From the NCBI GenBank assembly GCA_020744425.1, contig JAGMUV010000013.1, positions 1,550,001 through 1,614,000 of the forward strand: a stretch of DNA of 64,000 bases, read 5' to 3'. Source of the DNA: Dactylonectria macrodidyma (Eukaryota; Ascomycota; Sordariomycetes; Hypocreales; Nectriaceae). The position numbers and the translations under genes were made by a program. Under the pieces are notes generated by a model. It was not told the origin of the DNA. It saw only the letters and a program-made list of their open reading frames with translations, and searched no databases. Of this stretch, positions 1 to 12,830 are shown one piece after another (the first letter of the stretch is position 1; every line of letters begins with the position of its first letter).

Positions 1-540
1 TGGATGGAGGTTCAACGGCGAGCAGAAGTTCAGCAAGCGCCAACCCGCCCCGTACAGAAATCTCAGAGACCGTCTTCGAAGCCAATTCGACGTGTCAGAA
101 TGCGGTGGGTAATGAAGAAGCTAAGGCTCACAGCCGCAACGGCGCGGATTGGACATCCGTCATCCACTTCAGCTCACTTCAGCTTGCGATGGGCCTGTGG
201 AACCAGTGTCGACTATCGACAGCATTTGTGGCGTCGGCGATGGAACACTTCAGGTGCTTGCGGGAAGCCACGCTGATCGCTGGTGTCGGGGTGGTGGCCC
301 TAGGTGCAGTGATGCACATCCAATTTTTGTGAACTATCGATCTTGTGTGATGTTGGTGTCGCGGTGGCGACCATACAGTGTTGAGCTTCCGTTCTCCACC
401 CACCCACTATCTCAAACTCCCAGGACCAACAATGTGATGCGTGTACATGCTGCGAATGTCAAATGTCGATCCGTGAAGCAACAAATGATCCCAATGCCAA
501 AAACTGTGGGTACTAATACTAGCCAGCCGAGAGGTCAAAG

Positions 541-600
541 AACAACACCGCACCCATACAGCATCAACTTACTCATTGTCTTTATAAGCAACATCAGGAT
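541..600 (+). repeat. Degenerate copy A of a dispersed repeat
   Basis: By eye this stretch aligns with 41931-42055 and 45421-45535. Shared blocks include AACACCGCAC (AACACGGCAC in the second copy), AGCATCAACTTA and TGTCTTTA. Identity over about 55 bases is roughly 70-75 percent to the second copy. Nature unknown. This is the weakest of the three copies. Confidence 0.35.
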
Positions 601-1615
601 ATAAATTGTCAATACTTTATACTGCTTTACGAATGCTAGAACAGTTGCCTTTATCATTATTTAATTTATTCTCTAATTTAGTTAACATTTCTTCGCTGTG
701 ATGAGTGAATGAGTCTAGTTCAGTGGAAAAGGTAAAGTGGTGTGTGGTGTTTTTCTTTCCCTTGAGGCCGGCACAGCTGTCAGTTCAGCTTGTTTTTTTT
801 TTCGGCTAGACTTGGTTAGTCCTCCATATATATCTTGGTATGGGTTGGCAACTTCATCAGCCACATTCGTGCATGTTCGCTACCCTAGACTGCTCGACCG
901 CACCGTTGCGGTGCCAAACTTTGGTATGAACCAAATAATGTTGACCAAAAATGTGAAAGTCGCGTACATTTCTAGGGTGAATTTAAGAGGAAGAAATATA
1001 CCGTTGGAGTAGTGATACAAATCTGATCTTTCTTGTCTTTTTTCGGGGTTTCAAATCTGGTCGAGTATTTTCTTCGACATATTTTTTCTACTAGCTCATT
1101 GTGTCAAAGGTAGCCACCAAGACCAACTGGAACGTCCGATTTGTCACGGACAATATAGAGACTGTTTTTGACAGTCCCGTGACTGATGTCACACCACTTC
1201 AACTAATGATTAGCATTCCAAAGGACCACGTAGTTAATCAGTCAATGCCAAGACTAACTGGGTCGACAACACCCCAATTCAGACCGAAAGAAAATACAAG
1301 GGACCAGATCAGCTCTCTTGGCATTCCTTGAAACGTAGCAAAGCCTCAGTCGGTCGACCACGTTGACGCGTATGACGATACTATTGGTGCCATTGCGGCT
1401 TGTTCCTTGCGTGCTATTGGTCTCAGTTCGTCAATCGTCGATATTCTGGTAGATGAGATATTCGGGACGTAACCATCTCATCGGCGTGCGCCCTTGTTTC
1501 AGACGAGCTACGATCTTTGCCCGTCTCTTGTATCCCGAGATTCTGGATTGGTGCGAGCTTATCGCCCAAGGCCGATGGCGTAGGGTTCGTGGTCTACTGA
1601 TATGTTGCCTGCGAG

Positions 1616-1616
1616 C

Positions 1617-1649
<33 letters not shown>
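1616..1649. repeat. (TTG)n microsatellite
   Basis: About ten uninterrupted TTG units. On the minus strand an open frame reads them as a glutamine run, but that frame has no other protein-like feature, so I treat this as a simple repeat. Confidence 0.85.
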
Positions 1650-1650
<1 letters not shown>

Positions 1651-4420
1651 GGCACTTCTTCAGTGGCGGGATGAGACGACATCATCAACACTAGGTAATT
1701 ATATAGAACACGGCATCTCGGGCGACACAAACTGTACAGAATGAGACCATACTATATTTCGAGCAAAGAATTATCCTGTAGAACGAGGCCACATACTAGT
1801 CGCGAGTAAGCTTTGGAAGCCTGAAAATGGCAACTTGAGCATCACGAGAGGGAGGACAGCCTCAAACCTTGGAAACTGGCTACCACACGGGCTCTGGACT
1901 CTGCTTACTTGGGCCTCTTGACTCGGAAACAAGGAGAAGGTTAGGACGGCTATGGGCGACAGTGGTTGGACCTAGACTCTGCAGATGTCATAGTCAGGTA
2001 TGCAGTCCTACTGGCCTCCACCGCTCTACTACTGTCACCAAACAGCACTAGTAACTCGCATCATAAATCCACACGCATATGATATAGGACATGTATCACC
2101 AGAACCATGAGGCATCTCATTGTACTTCTAATTTGGTTGAGGTTCACTAGAAATCTATCTATCAATACCCGCCCCCGAGGCATTGAATATCGTCAATCAA
2201 AACACACATCTAAATCCGGCTTCTTGTTTGGGCAGATACACCGCGCGGCTTGACAAAATTAAGACTATTGCATTTGACACATCCAAAGTGATTCGCCACA
2301 TCACAGTACTTAGTCAATACATAGGTAGGACCTTGACAGACCCATATCGACCCATTAGGAACAGGGCACAAAGCTCATGATCGAATCGAGACCAGGGCAA
2401 CGCCTTGAGGCTGCTCGTCAGCCAGTCCAACTGCAAAAAGGAAGCCTGCGAGCGCGATTCATCATCAGTAGACGCGTACTCATTTCAAAGCCTCCGCTTT
2501 CGTGCTGTCAAACGTGTGCGGTAAATGCATACCGTCGTAGTCACGGATTGGTCTGGAACAACTCAAGCCGCGTCGTCGTTTATGATCCCCACGACGAGCG
2601 AACGAAATCACACCATGAGGGATTTGAGGATGAACCTAACGGTAATGGCAAATCAGCAAATTTGCGCTCTAGAATCATGTGCGGGTCTTACCTTAACCTT
2701 GTATCTATGTCACCAACAGGTATGGAGATGAGGGGATGGTTAGGGACGATCAGTTGGCCTCCTCTGAGGACGGTGAAAAACCTTCCTTCAACTTCAAAGG
2801 ATTGACTTCTGGATAGTATTGAAACCAACAGACCTTGACTTGGGAACGTAGGAACTGGAGACTTCCCGTAACACGACACAAGATAGGTTAACACGTAGCA
2901 TACCGACTCACCTGCCTTGTCCCCTACTCGACATTCGACACTTGACACTTGGCTGTGCATCAACGACATGTACAATGACATGGCGACCCAAGGGCAAGAC
3001 TTGGGAGATGAGATTGAAGGATGTGTTGTCCTGGCTTGCGTGTCGGGATATCGGCGAAGACCCAAGACCCATGGTGCATGGCCAGTTTGGGCAACCCCGT
3101 TGAGTGCTGACGTACCCCGATTTGACTGACCGGATCAATCATCTACCAAGCAATATAGGAACAAAAACTGAACGAGGGTTGCAATCCTACTGACGCCGTC
3201 ATATGTTCCGGTCTGACGATAACAGAGTAGAGTGTCTGGTCAACAGTGAATTCTCGGATGCAGACCAACAGCACATGATAACACAAGCTGAGCCGCCGAG
3301 TATCTAACACCAGCATAGAACTGAGCCCATTCCAATTCGACTCCGCGTGCTTTATTATTAGAAGCAGGAGTGATTCGGATTGCCCAGCCTAGCAAGGTCG
3401 GCGGCAGATGGGGAGCCAACAAGGAGGGAAACAATCTTAGGTCGGCAGACCGGCGCTAGCCAACGAGATGGGGCTCAAAGGATTAAACCCCACTGCGTGA
3501 CCCAGAGAAAGTCTCGCGAGGTTGCGCAGCGAAAGGAGACGAGGCAGAGAGGGAGAAGAGGTCTAGGGGGAGGTGGAAGAAATTGGGTGCTGACGCGCAC
3601 CAAGGCCTCCGAAGGCCAAGGCTACGTACTAGGCATTTAGAAGTACTGCAGTAGTACTTCGCATACCGGGCACCGTTGCTTGGCAGGCTTATTGAGAGGC
3701 TGGACAAGGCTGGACGGGCCTCGACAGGCGGAATAAGTAACATTGCGCAATGTCTCTTCCATGGATTGCCGAGAAGATGAGAAGCCTGGACTCTGTAGCG
3801 AGCGTTGGAGCGTAGCAAATTCGGTGGGCCTCATTCGGCATCAACCGCCTAGAGTGAGGTACCTGGCTGTTGTCATTGTTTCTCGAACGGTGGGTGAAGG
3901 AGGGGTCTGAGGAATTTGTTTGTGTTACTTACAAGGACAGCGGCGTGGCGTCTCTGCATATTGAAACTTTTCTGGAATGATTTAAAACATGTATAAATTA
4001 AGTAACTCTTGTATAAACATCTTTAAACGTCCGATTTGGACACAGTAGCGGGTCATTGACATGCGATTCGGTTTGACCTAGAGTGCGGAGCTTTGTTGCC
4101 GCTGTCAATGATGGGAGCATTGGTTTGACTGTGCGCCTGATCCCGCGGAGTGAATAGCATGGCGGCTGTTGCTCTGCAAACATGCATCAGACCAACCAGC
4201 TTCGATGAATGACACGATGGGCTGTCCTTGCCAAACAGTAGCTCAGGTTTGTCGCTGGTAGGGATTGATAGTCAAATGGAAATAACCGTAAATTGGACAG
4301 GAATTGCGTTGATGCTTCAGGTGGCTCTGGGGAGCAAACTTGCCATGGAGGCCTTGTCATGAATGAAGTCGGTAGATATCAAAGTATAGCTAGACTCATC
4401 GATCCGATAGTACCTACGAA

Positions 4421-4460
4421 GGACGTACGTACGTACTACGTACATACAAAGTGTACTACT
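4421..4460. repeat. GTAC/ACGTACGT palindromic simple repeat
   Basis: Overlapping CGTACGTACGTACTACGTACATAC-like units make a self-complementary stretch. Similar short palindromes recur in intergenic DNA at about 6250-6270, 31442-31450, 34824-34834, 45690-45733 and 51310-51330. Confidence 0.6.
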
Positions 4461-6754
4461 TACACATGCAGTAAAGGCTGACGGTGGGTGATTCAACCAA
4501 GGAGGGGCTTTGGCCGGGGCTGGAGTCATGGCATGGACCATGGTTGATATTGGCGATGGAGGAGACGGGTTTGATGAGATGAGGGCATATTTTGCCATGC
4601 CTGCATCCCGGCAGCGTAGCCAATCTAGTCAGTTCTGCCAGTGTACGAATATTCCAAGCCGGAGGAGAGGGGTATCGGAAAGAGCCAGTGACAGCCACGA
4701 TGCACTGATTGGACCCTGGCTTGGGATTGGGCAGACGAAGTCACAAAGGAGGTGTGCCCAAAGGGGAATAGCTCCAGGTACCCGAGCGCAACTCTAGAGG
4801 CAATCTGCGGCACGGGGGCGCTGGTTCTGGCCTTCTGGGCCGGTGACTGGCCGGTTCCCCTGGAAGAAAGCTACGCTGGGCGACGCGGTGTGTGCCTACA
4901 GGCTACCACAGCAGGCTAGAGTGGTTCGGGGGTGCGTGGCTGAAGCAGAAGGAACAACGCGAGTGGTGGGCAACAGGTGGACTGACCAAATGAGGTAGGT
5001 ACCAACCCAGGCAGTTTGCCAGTATGCCCTGTCTTTGGCCCAGTTGCATGAGCTCCCCGCCATGGCCTCCACGAATTACGAGGGCATGTTTCGCATTTTG
5101 GTCGTGATGCCTTGTTTTTCCCATCCACCGAAATGTCTCTGGTAGGTGGTCGGTCGCTTCCCTAGCAGAGACCGAAGGGCTCGATGAGTGGCGAGGAATG
5201 TTCTGCCAAAGTACTTCGTATAGACACTGGGTTTCTCCCAGGCTTTTCGCGGCTCAGCTTGTTGACCGCTCTCGCTTGTCTGGTCCCTGGCAAAGAGGCG
5301 CTCAGCCAAGAGGCGCCAGACGAGGCCGTGAGCCAAGGAAGGCCGGTGCAGAATTGGTGGGCGGGCTGGTGCGGTGTTGGTTGGTCTGTTAACCTGTTGG
5401 TGGTAGCCTGGTGCTTTTAGTTGCTGGCCCGAACAAGCCTCTGCCTCCTGTTGATCCGGGCTTGGCCGTGGCACAAGGGGCCGGGGGTCTGGTTCGCTCA
5501 TCTCAACGCGCTGAAGAAGAACAAAATGATGATTGACGACGCAGCCGCAGAAGTCACTGGAGTTGGCGCGGAGCCACGAACGAGCGACCGGACGACTGGG
5601 CTAGAAGGAGACGAGCGAAGGCTGGTGACGAAACGGAGCGACGATCGCATTTCAACTTCGCAGGCGTCCAGCACATGGCACGCCCCGGGTACGGTCGTCG
5701 GTTGTGCACTCCTTCCTTGCCTCCCAAGACTCCTAATCCTACTGGAAATTTATGCGTGTATTGTCGGCTGGTTCGTACTTGGTAGCGATGCGGGGACGGA
5801 TCAGGGCTCCTTAGCGCAACTTGAAGATGCGCTGATCATCGCCGGGCTGCCTGCTGTATTTTCGGACTCCTGTGAGCCGTGTATCTAGCAAGCCTCTTCG
5901 TATCGAGCAATAGGTCTTTCCCAAAGAGCTGAAGGAACCCACGGCGTGTTTCTTAGCAGACGCTGGTTTTGGTGGCTCACGAAGCAAGGACCCGACCCGA
6001 TGCACGCTTGACTGTGGCGGGCATCCACCAGGCGTTGGCACTGGGAGGGGACTCACGATGGGCGAGTGGCCAACGGGTGGAGAGAGAGTCGAGCCAACGA
6101 AGGGAGAGAAGGACTCGCTGCACCTCGCGGGCCAAGAGAACCCACCTCACTGACGACAAGCCAATTTCCCGTTGACGGTTGTTTCCGGGTCGAGGAACAG
6201 AGTGGTGGGCGGTCCTACCTATGGAAGAGGAGAAGACTCATCCCGTCAGTACGTATGTCGTACGTACGCGCCAGAAACCCGGATGGACCCTAATTTGGGA
6301 CATTCTCATTCATGGCTCGTTGTTATGAATTAGGCACCTTAATTATGTGGGAGCGCGTACACAAGCAGCAGACGACTCCTCGGTGTGTAATGTTATTGCT
6401 GGCTGTCACTCTCGGGGTGGCCAACCTCATTCAGGGGATTGCGAAAATGTCCTAATTACTGGGTACGTAGGCCATGGTAGGCCATGGTAGACCCCCCTAG
6501 ACTCCTTGGATGGGCCAAGGGACTGTCCCTAGAAATTGCCCGCGCTGGTGCCCCGGCTCCCCTGGCGCCCCTCTGCTGGCCTCCACTGGCCTCCACTAGA
6601 GGGCCCGTGAAACCCTGGAACGGCCCCCTAACAGACGCCCCAACCGGTTACGGACTGAACGACCCTTGTCTTCCCCTGGCCCTGGCTCGTTCGTCTCCCT
6701 CACCCACCCCCGGCGACCTGTCTAGTCAAGACGTTGGCCTGCCTCCCCTTTAGA

Positions 6755-6860
6755 CTCCGCTCCGGACGCTTTGCTTCTCTTGCTTCCCGTCGTGCTTCCT
6801 TGCTCATTTGAGAGATCTTTCCACTCTCTATCACGCTCCTTTGTTCCTTCTGGTTTCTTC
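6755..6860 (+). promoter_or_regulatory. CT-rich tract, probable core promoter or TSS region of the SUN gene
   Basis: A pyrimidine-rich stretch with many CTT, CTC and TCC runs lies about 570-670 nt upstream of the SUN-family start codon. Such tracts are common around transcription starts of highly expressed fungal genes. Downstream, AG|GTCAGT near 6945 and CTAAC...CTACAG ending near 7376 could bound a 5'UTR intron, but this is not testable here. Confidence 0.3.
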
Positions 6861-7427
6861 GTACCACCACATTCGTTTCAATCGTTGTCGCTCGCTACGC
6901 CCGGGGCCGGGACTTAACACATTCCAACACCTCCCTCAAACAACAGGTCAGTCCGTGAATGCAAAACCAGTCGAGCCAGTGATCAGAGAAGTCCGAGAAA
7001 GAGAAGAGAGCAAGAGTGGGAGAGAATGAACAGTGACAGGGAAGAAAACTATAAGTGGGAGATATCAAAATGGGCCGGGAACCATATTCGAGCGTCGCCT
7101 TGCGCCTACACGGAATTCCAAGAGCAAGCGAACGAGCAGGTCGACAACGGATATTCGCAAAGATAACAACGACAACTTGCATCTTTTCAAAGATTCATGC
7201 TTTACCACCTGGAGGATCCACCCATTTGATAAACTACGCTCTTTCCCCTATCTTTTCTCGTCGTTTCAATCCGTTCTGCTCCCACGAACGGAATGAGTGT
7301 GGTCGCGGCCGCAACAACACTAACATCGGTAGACAATCATTGTTAACAGTTTCATTGCTAACCAGGCCGACTACAGATCTTGTAGCCGTACCGTCGATAC
7401 ATCCCGCAGAAAATCATAATTGTCACG

Positions 7428-8780
7428 ATGAAGAACCTCATTACATACACCCTTGCCGCGACTCTGGTCGCCGGTGCCACCGCGCAGCACCAGCACAAGC
7501 ACCACCACGACCGTCGCCTTGCCTCCAAGGTCGTCAAGCGCGATCCCGCTGTTGTCACCGAGTTTGTCGTCGCCGCCACCGAGACGATCTACGAGCTCGA
7601 GGGCAAGAAGCTCTCCAACGAGGAGGCCCAGGCTGGAATCCAGGACGGCAACCTCGTCGTTGTCGGCGAGTCCAACCCTACTTACAGCAGCCCCGCCGCC
7701 GTTGAGACCTCGACCTACGTTGCCCCTACGTCGACTTCTGAGGCCGCCTCCCTGGGCGCCCAGTTCATCGAGTCCAAGTCCACTGAGCCCACCACCACCT
7801 CGACTTCGACCTCGACTCAGGCTGCTTCCACATCCGCCGTCGAGGAGGTCTCCATTTCCTCCGAGTCAAGCTCCTCCACCTCCTACGGCAGCGGAGTTTC
7901 CAGCAAGTTCCCCAGCGGCACCATCAAGTGCAGCCAGTTCCCCTCGTCCTATGGCGCCGTCGCCCTCGACTGGATGGAGCTTGATGGTTGGTCTGGTATC
8001 CAGTACGTGCCCAACTACAGCCCTGGTGACACGTCCATCTCCGACATCGACACCGCGGTTGCTGGCGACTCTTGCACCAAGAACGCCATGTGCTCGTATG
8101 CTTGCCCTGTTGGCTACCAGAAGACCCAGTGGCCCGACGCTCAAGGCTCCACCAAGCAGTCCATTGGTGGTCTTTACTGCAACAGCGATGGTTACCTTGA
8201 GTTGACCCGCGACGCCTCCGAGTACCTCTGCGAGGAGGGAGCTGGTGGCGTCACCATTAAGAACGAGCTCTCTGTGGGAGTTGCTACCTGCCGAACCGAG
8301 TATCCCGGAACCGAGAACATGGTCATCCCCGCCTGGGCTGCCGCCGGCAGCACTGTTGAGGTTTGCAACCCCATCCAGGACTCGTACTACATCTGGGACG
8401 GCTCTGGCACCTCTGCTCAGTACTACGTCAACAAGAAGGGCTACACCAATGAGGAGGCCTGTGTCTGGACTAGCTCCATTGATGCTGATGGCGCTGGCAA
8501 CTGGGCGCCCATCGTCCTTGGCGTTGGCCAGGCTGCTGACGGCAACACCTACATTTCCATCTTCCAGAACCTGCCCACGAGCACTGCTGAGCTCGACTTC
8601 AGCATTGAGATCAAGGGCGGCAACAGCAAGTGCTCGTACATTGACGGTGTCTGGACTGGCGGATCTTCTGGCTGCACCGTAAGTTCCCAAAAGCCTTTTC
8701 GTTGATTGAAGATTATGACTAACATATTGTAACAGACTGCCATCAGCAAGGGCGAGTCAGCTGTTGTCCGATACTTCTAA
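7428..8780 (+). CDS. SUN-family (GH132) cell-wall protein
   Basis: Predicted secreted cell-wall glycoprotein of the SUN family (Sim1/Uth1/Nca3/Sun4 type). Yeast members act in septation and wall remodelling, with reported beta-glucan activity. Exons are 7428-8678 and 8736-8780, joined across a 57-nt GTAAGT..ACAG intron, giving 431 aa. Residues 1-19 form a signal peptide, followed by a His-rich patch (HQHKHHH) and a Kex2-type KR at 37-38. A Ser/Thr-rich region spans about 90-160. The C-terminal SUN domain contains the diagnostic spacing C-X5-C-X3-C-X24-C exactly, starting at SCTKNAMC. Exon 2 supplies the ending KGESAVVRYF, and reading through the intron would give an aberrant end. Family assignment is firm. 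Which yeast paralogue it matches, and whether it is catalytic, cannot be told. Confidence 0.93.
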
Positions 8781-10689
8781 GTCTAATGACTTGGTTGTGA
8801 TGTAGGGAATTGCGCTTTGGATCTTCTTGTGGATATTCTGGGCGGCAAAGCTAGGTTCCCTCCGGAACACATGCCATGGACCTGACCGAAAACAGCATCG
8901 GGTGGCGGGACGAAGTTGAAACACCAATGTCGACCTTCCAGTCGAATGGTGGCAGTGTACGGAGACGTGGAATCTCCTTTGTCAAGTTTGGGTACTAGAT
9001 TTTTTGAATATGGGATGATGGTTCCGACTGGGGAAGAAAGAAGTTTGGTGGACATATCTATGTGCCATTATCTGCTTTTGTTTTGTGAGCAATGCCTTTT
9101 TGTTTTCCATACCTCACGGTCTTGCATGTGTCACTTTTCTGCCTGTATTCTCTCTTTTCTGGCTACTAAACCCCCTATGCCACGGGGAAGGACGAAGGGC
9201 AACGAAGTGTTTGAGCATTGGAGGATTGGGACCTGGCGGCGTTTCCGAGGCGAGGCGGTGCGAGTTCTCTGTCGGTTGAGAAAATGATGTCGGCGGCCGG
9301 GCCCGACTCAACCACGCCCTATTTAAGGCCATGTAATGTCTGTAAACCTAGTACTGCAGTGTCTTTAACGCTTCTCGCAATCGACGTCATTCTTTCTTAT
9401 CGGTTGGCTGCCCCTGTTGTGCATGATGCGAAGGCTTGATTTGATGGCTCTATGTAAGACGATTGGCCAAGAGGCCGGCGGCGGCGGCGCGATTGCAGGC
9501 CACTGTTTGCGGGGAACTTTGAGCAAGTGGAGGACAGGCAGCGGAGGCGGAGACGGAGATGACGAGCTGCGGGGGAGGATGTTTTGGGGGCCGAAACTAC
9601 GGGTGGTGAGATGAAGGATGGATGAAATGCAATGGGCGCGACCTCCGTTAGCGGACCAGAATGGCACGCTTTGTAGTGGACCTGTACTATTCAGTAAGGT
9701 ATTTGACTATCGAGATAGATACTGTAGGACGTGGGTTCCATGAAGCCGTCGCATCACACCCAACAGGACACAACGCAACACATTGCATTGCCACGCAACA
9801 CAAGACACACACAATTCCGAGAAAAGTGGCCCAATCAGCACGGCCAATCCCTTGCTTTGTCTCTATTCTATCCTGATGTCACTGCAGTTCGCCACCATGG
9901 CTAGGAGCGGCCTATCTATTCATCTCTGGAGCTGTGCGAACTCAGTCGAGATGGCGACGTGGTGACTGGGCGACTTTTCTTTTATCTCTTGGAAGTGACA
10001 CCACCCAACGATAGGCCCGGGATCTAGTTGGCGTTGGTCTCGTTGTTGCTTATCGCGTATTGCTTGGGAGTATCTTGGTGTATCTTGGGGCTCGCTTGGG
10101 TGGTATCCTGGGAGCATCGGCCCTTCGCATATCTCGCCTGAATCTCTATATCGGGCATCGTGCCATGGCGTGCATCGCCCAGCGACCAATCCGTTGCGTC
10201 TGCCACCCTCCTCCTCGAGAGTCTTCGGGCTTGATGTGCGTGCAAGCTGGGGGAGGTACATATGAATGCATGTACGTCCTGATAAGAGATGGACTCTGGA
10301 GATTGATAACGGGGGGCGGGGGGCGCTGGAGGGTGGGTTCGACGACCGAGGACAGGGCCCATTGGCGACGGCCATTTATCTATAACTAACTGCCAACCCG
10401 ACCGACGTTTGTTCTTGGGGTATTTCTGAATACGGAGAATTGGTGACTGATCCATTGGGTGAGATTCACTCCGAGAGACCGCTGTGCAATAGAGTCTTGA
10501 CGTATTTGACTCGCGATTCTGTCACCTGCCACCCTTTCTGACCGTTTTGGCTGCTTCCCCACCTCTCCGCCTCCCTGGCCCCCCTTCATAAGATCCGTCC
10601 TCCTCCTCCTTCTCGGAGCTCATTGTGGTCGGCCAGGCGAGGTCGCCTCTCTCTCCAATCTAATCCCACCGTCTTCGCCTCGCTCAGAC
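8781..10689. other. Intergenic, nothing recognised
   Basis: This 1.9-kb stretch lies between two plus-strand genes. It holds the 3' region of the SUN gene and the promoter of the transporter. Open frames up to about 150 codons exist on both strands, without family features. CT-rich DNA at about 10530-10620 probably belongs to the transporter promoter. Confidence 0.5.
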
Positions 10690-12587
10690 ATGTCGCTGAA
10701 CCGCGTCGCTAGCCTCGAGACGCTCGCTGTACCGCCCGGCCATCGCCATGATGTCCGCGACAGGCGGGGCAGCGACTCGAGCCTGCGCGTGCGCCGCCTG
10801 AGCTTCAACCCGGTGCCGCAGGACTGGGAGTCTGCGGCGCTGCTGGGACCGGATGATCCCTACGTCGAGACTGTGGGAGCCTTTGAGGTGCCTCAGTGGA
10901 AGCGAGTGCGTAAGTGGCATTGCCGCGTGAAATCGGATTGTGGTCATGATGTGGTAGTGCCTGGTCCAAGTGGATGCTACCCCAATCCCATCATCATGGC
11001 GTCCAAGCTCCCGTCATGACTATAGACCAAAACCCATATATCCAACCATGAATCTATGCCAACTAACACACCCGCCTAGTTCAAATTGTCATCGCAGTTA
11101 TCAACTGCCTCTTCGCCGCCGGCATCGTCTTTGGCTATGCCGCCCTCAAACCTGTTCTCAAGGAAGAGGGCGCCTACACCCACGCCTGCCCGGAGCCTCC
11201 CCGCGAAGGAGACGACGAGGCCGGCGATATCTTTGCCCTGATGCCTCGTGACACATGCGTTGAGATTCGCCTTAACCTCATGTTCACTGTCGCCGCCGTC
11301 GGCACAAACGTCGCTGCGCTGCCCGTCGGCGCCATCCTCGACCACTACGGGCCCCGTGCCTGCGGCGTCCTCGGCAGCCTCTTCCTTGCCGTCGGCGCTC
11401 TCCTTATGGCCTACGAGGCCGTGCTTCCGTTCGACGGCCTACTCCCGGGATATCTCTTCCTCGCCCTCGGAGGACCCTTCACGTACATCTCGTCCTTTCA
11501 GCTCTCCAACGCGTTCCCGCGCCGGTCCGGCCTCATCTTGGCTCTCCTGACGGGCGCCTTCGACGCCTCCAGCGCCCTCTTCCTCGTGTACCGCGTCCTT
11601 TTCAACGCCACCGGCGGCACCTTCAACCTCCGCCGCTTCTTCCTCATCTATCTCGTCGTTCCCGTCGTCATTCTGGTCGTCCAGCTAACCGTCATGCCCG
11701 CCCAGTCCTACAAGACGGTTGGCGAGCTGGTCGACCAGGCTGATGAGGCTGATGCTGCTTATACAGCTCTCAGCGGCACGCCCGAGGATCAAGTCGACGA
11801 GCACACGGCCCTGCTGCAGGAGGAGCGCCTCGAGGAGCGCCAGCGTCGACAGACCGTCATGGCCGACATTGAGACGCTGCTGGGCTCCGCCAAGGGAGGT
11901 GATCAGGTTGAGGCTCAGGAGCGCAAGATCGTGGCCTCGGGTGTATGGGGTGTCATGCACGACAATACGGTGCTGCAGCAGATCACATCGCCGTGGTTCA
12001 TCCTCGTGTGCCTCTTCACCATCGTCCAGATGACCCGCATCAACTTCTTCGTCGCGACCATCCGCCCACAGTACGAGGCCATTTTTGGTGATCACGAGCG
12101 CGCCGTCCAGATCAACACCTTCTTCGATGTTGCCCTGCCCATAGGCGGCCTCGTGTCCATTCCCTTCATCGGAACCGCCCTCGACCACTTCAACACCGTC
12201 ATCGTCCTTGCTGCCCTCGTCTCCACGGGCACCCTGATCGGCGTCCTCGGTGTGCTGCCCTACACCTGGGCTGCCTACGGCAATATCATCCTGTTTGTGC
12301 TGTACCGCCCCTTTTACTACACTGCCGTGTCGGACTACAGTGCCAAGGTTTTTGGATTCCGGACCTTTGGCACCGTCTACGGCCTCATCATCTGCCTCTC
12401 AGGTCTCTTCAACTTTTCTCAGTCAGGGCTCGACGTTCTGTTTCACCAAACCTTTAACGGCAATCCTGTCCCTGTTGACACCATGCTGTTGTTACTAGGC
12501 TTGGTTATTGGTGTCGCCCTTGTCTCATTTGTGGCTGTGCAGGTGCGGAGGATAAACGACAAGAACAGAGGAGACGCGTACAACTGA
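10690..12587 (+). CDS. MFS transporter, Fmp42/SLC43-like
   Basis: Polytopic major facilitator transporter resembling yeast Fmp42 and the animal SLC43 (LAT3/LAT4) amino-acid carriers. The substrate here is unknown. Exons are 10690-10909 and 11080-12587, joined by a 170-nt GTAAGT..CCTAG intron that restores WKRV-LQIVIAVINCLFAAG across the junction; the product is 575 aa. The first 73 residues are cytosolic and Arg/Ser-rich. The first membrane helix starts right after the splice junction, and about 12 helices are visible. The central loop after helix 6 is long and charged (EERLEERQRRQ region, about 100 residues). Starting at the internal ATG 11241 would delete the first helix, so the spliced model is preferred. 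Membrane location (plasma membrane, vacuole or mitochondrion) cannot be read from the sequence. Confidence 0.88.
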
Positions 12588-12764
12588 GAAGGACACACAT
12601 GTTGGAGAGGCAAGGAAAATATCATGCTTCATTGCGCCGTCAGTTTGGCCTATTCTTTTTAGGTAGCAATGTTTGAAATCACCGAGAGATCATGTCCTTA
12701 GCGTTGCTTGAAAGCTGATAATGTATACAAGAATTCATCTATGCTCTATCAAAAAGAGGCACAT

Positions 12765-12785
12765 GCATCGTGCATCGTGCATCGT
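12765..12785. repeat. Three tandem GCATCGT units
   Basis: A 7-bp unit is repeated three times without change between the convergent transporter and GH114 genes. Minor simple repeat with no evident function. Confidence 0.8.
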
Positions 12786-12830
12786 TTGCCCTTGGAATCT
12801 GGACTTGAACATTACGCGTAGAGAGTATGC

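Larger units (their letters stand above)
1..7427. other. Gene-poor left end, no recognisable gene
   Basis: Only short overlapping open frames are found on either strand, the longest about 216 codons, and none shows a domain, signal peptide or family motif that I recognise. About 590-720 is AT-rich. A (TTG)n tract lies at 1616-1649 and tacgtac-type palindromes lie at 4421-4447 and 6250-6270. The last 700 bases become CT-rich and are probably the promoter and leader of the SUN-family gene that starts at 7428. Decayed transposon DNA or a multi-exon gene that I cannot recognise remains possible. Confidence 0.5.

Noticed and set aside
1431..1730. Minus-strand frame with a ten-glutamine run
   Set aside because: The glutamines come from a TTG microsatellite and the rest has no recognisable feature.
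6471..6492. Tandem duplication of an 11-bp GGCCATGGTAG unit
   Set aside because: Two units only; likely chance or a small slippage event with no evident role.
7453..8690. Long open frames in other frames and on the opposite strand of the SUN gene (250 and 274 codons)
   Set aside because: Low-complexity Pro/Ser/Arg or Ala/Val products with no features; shadows of codon bias in the real gene.
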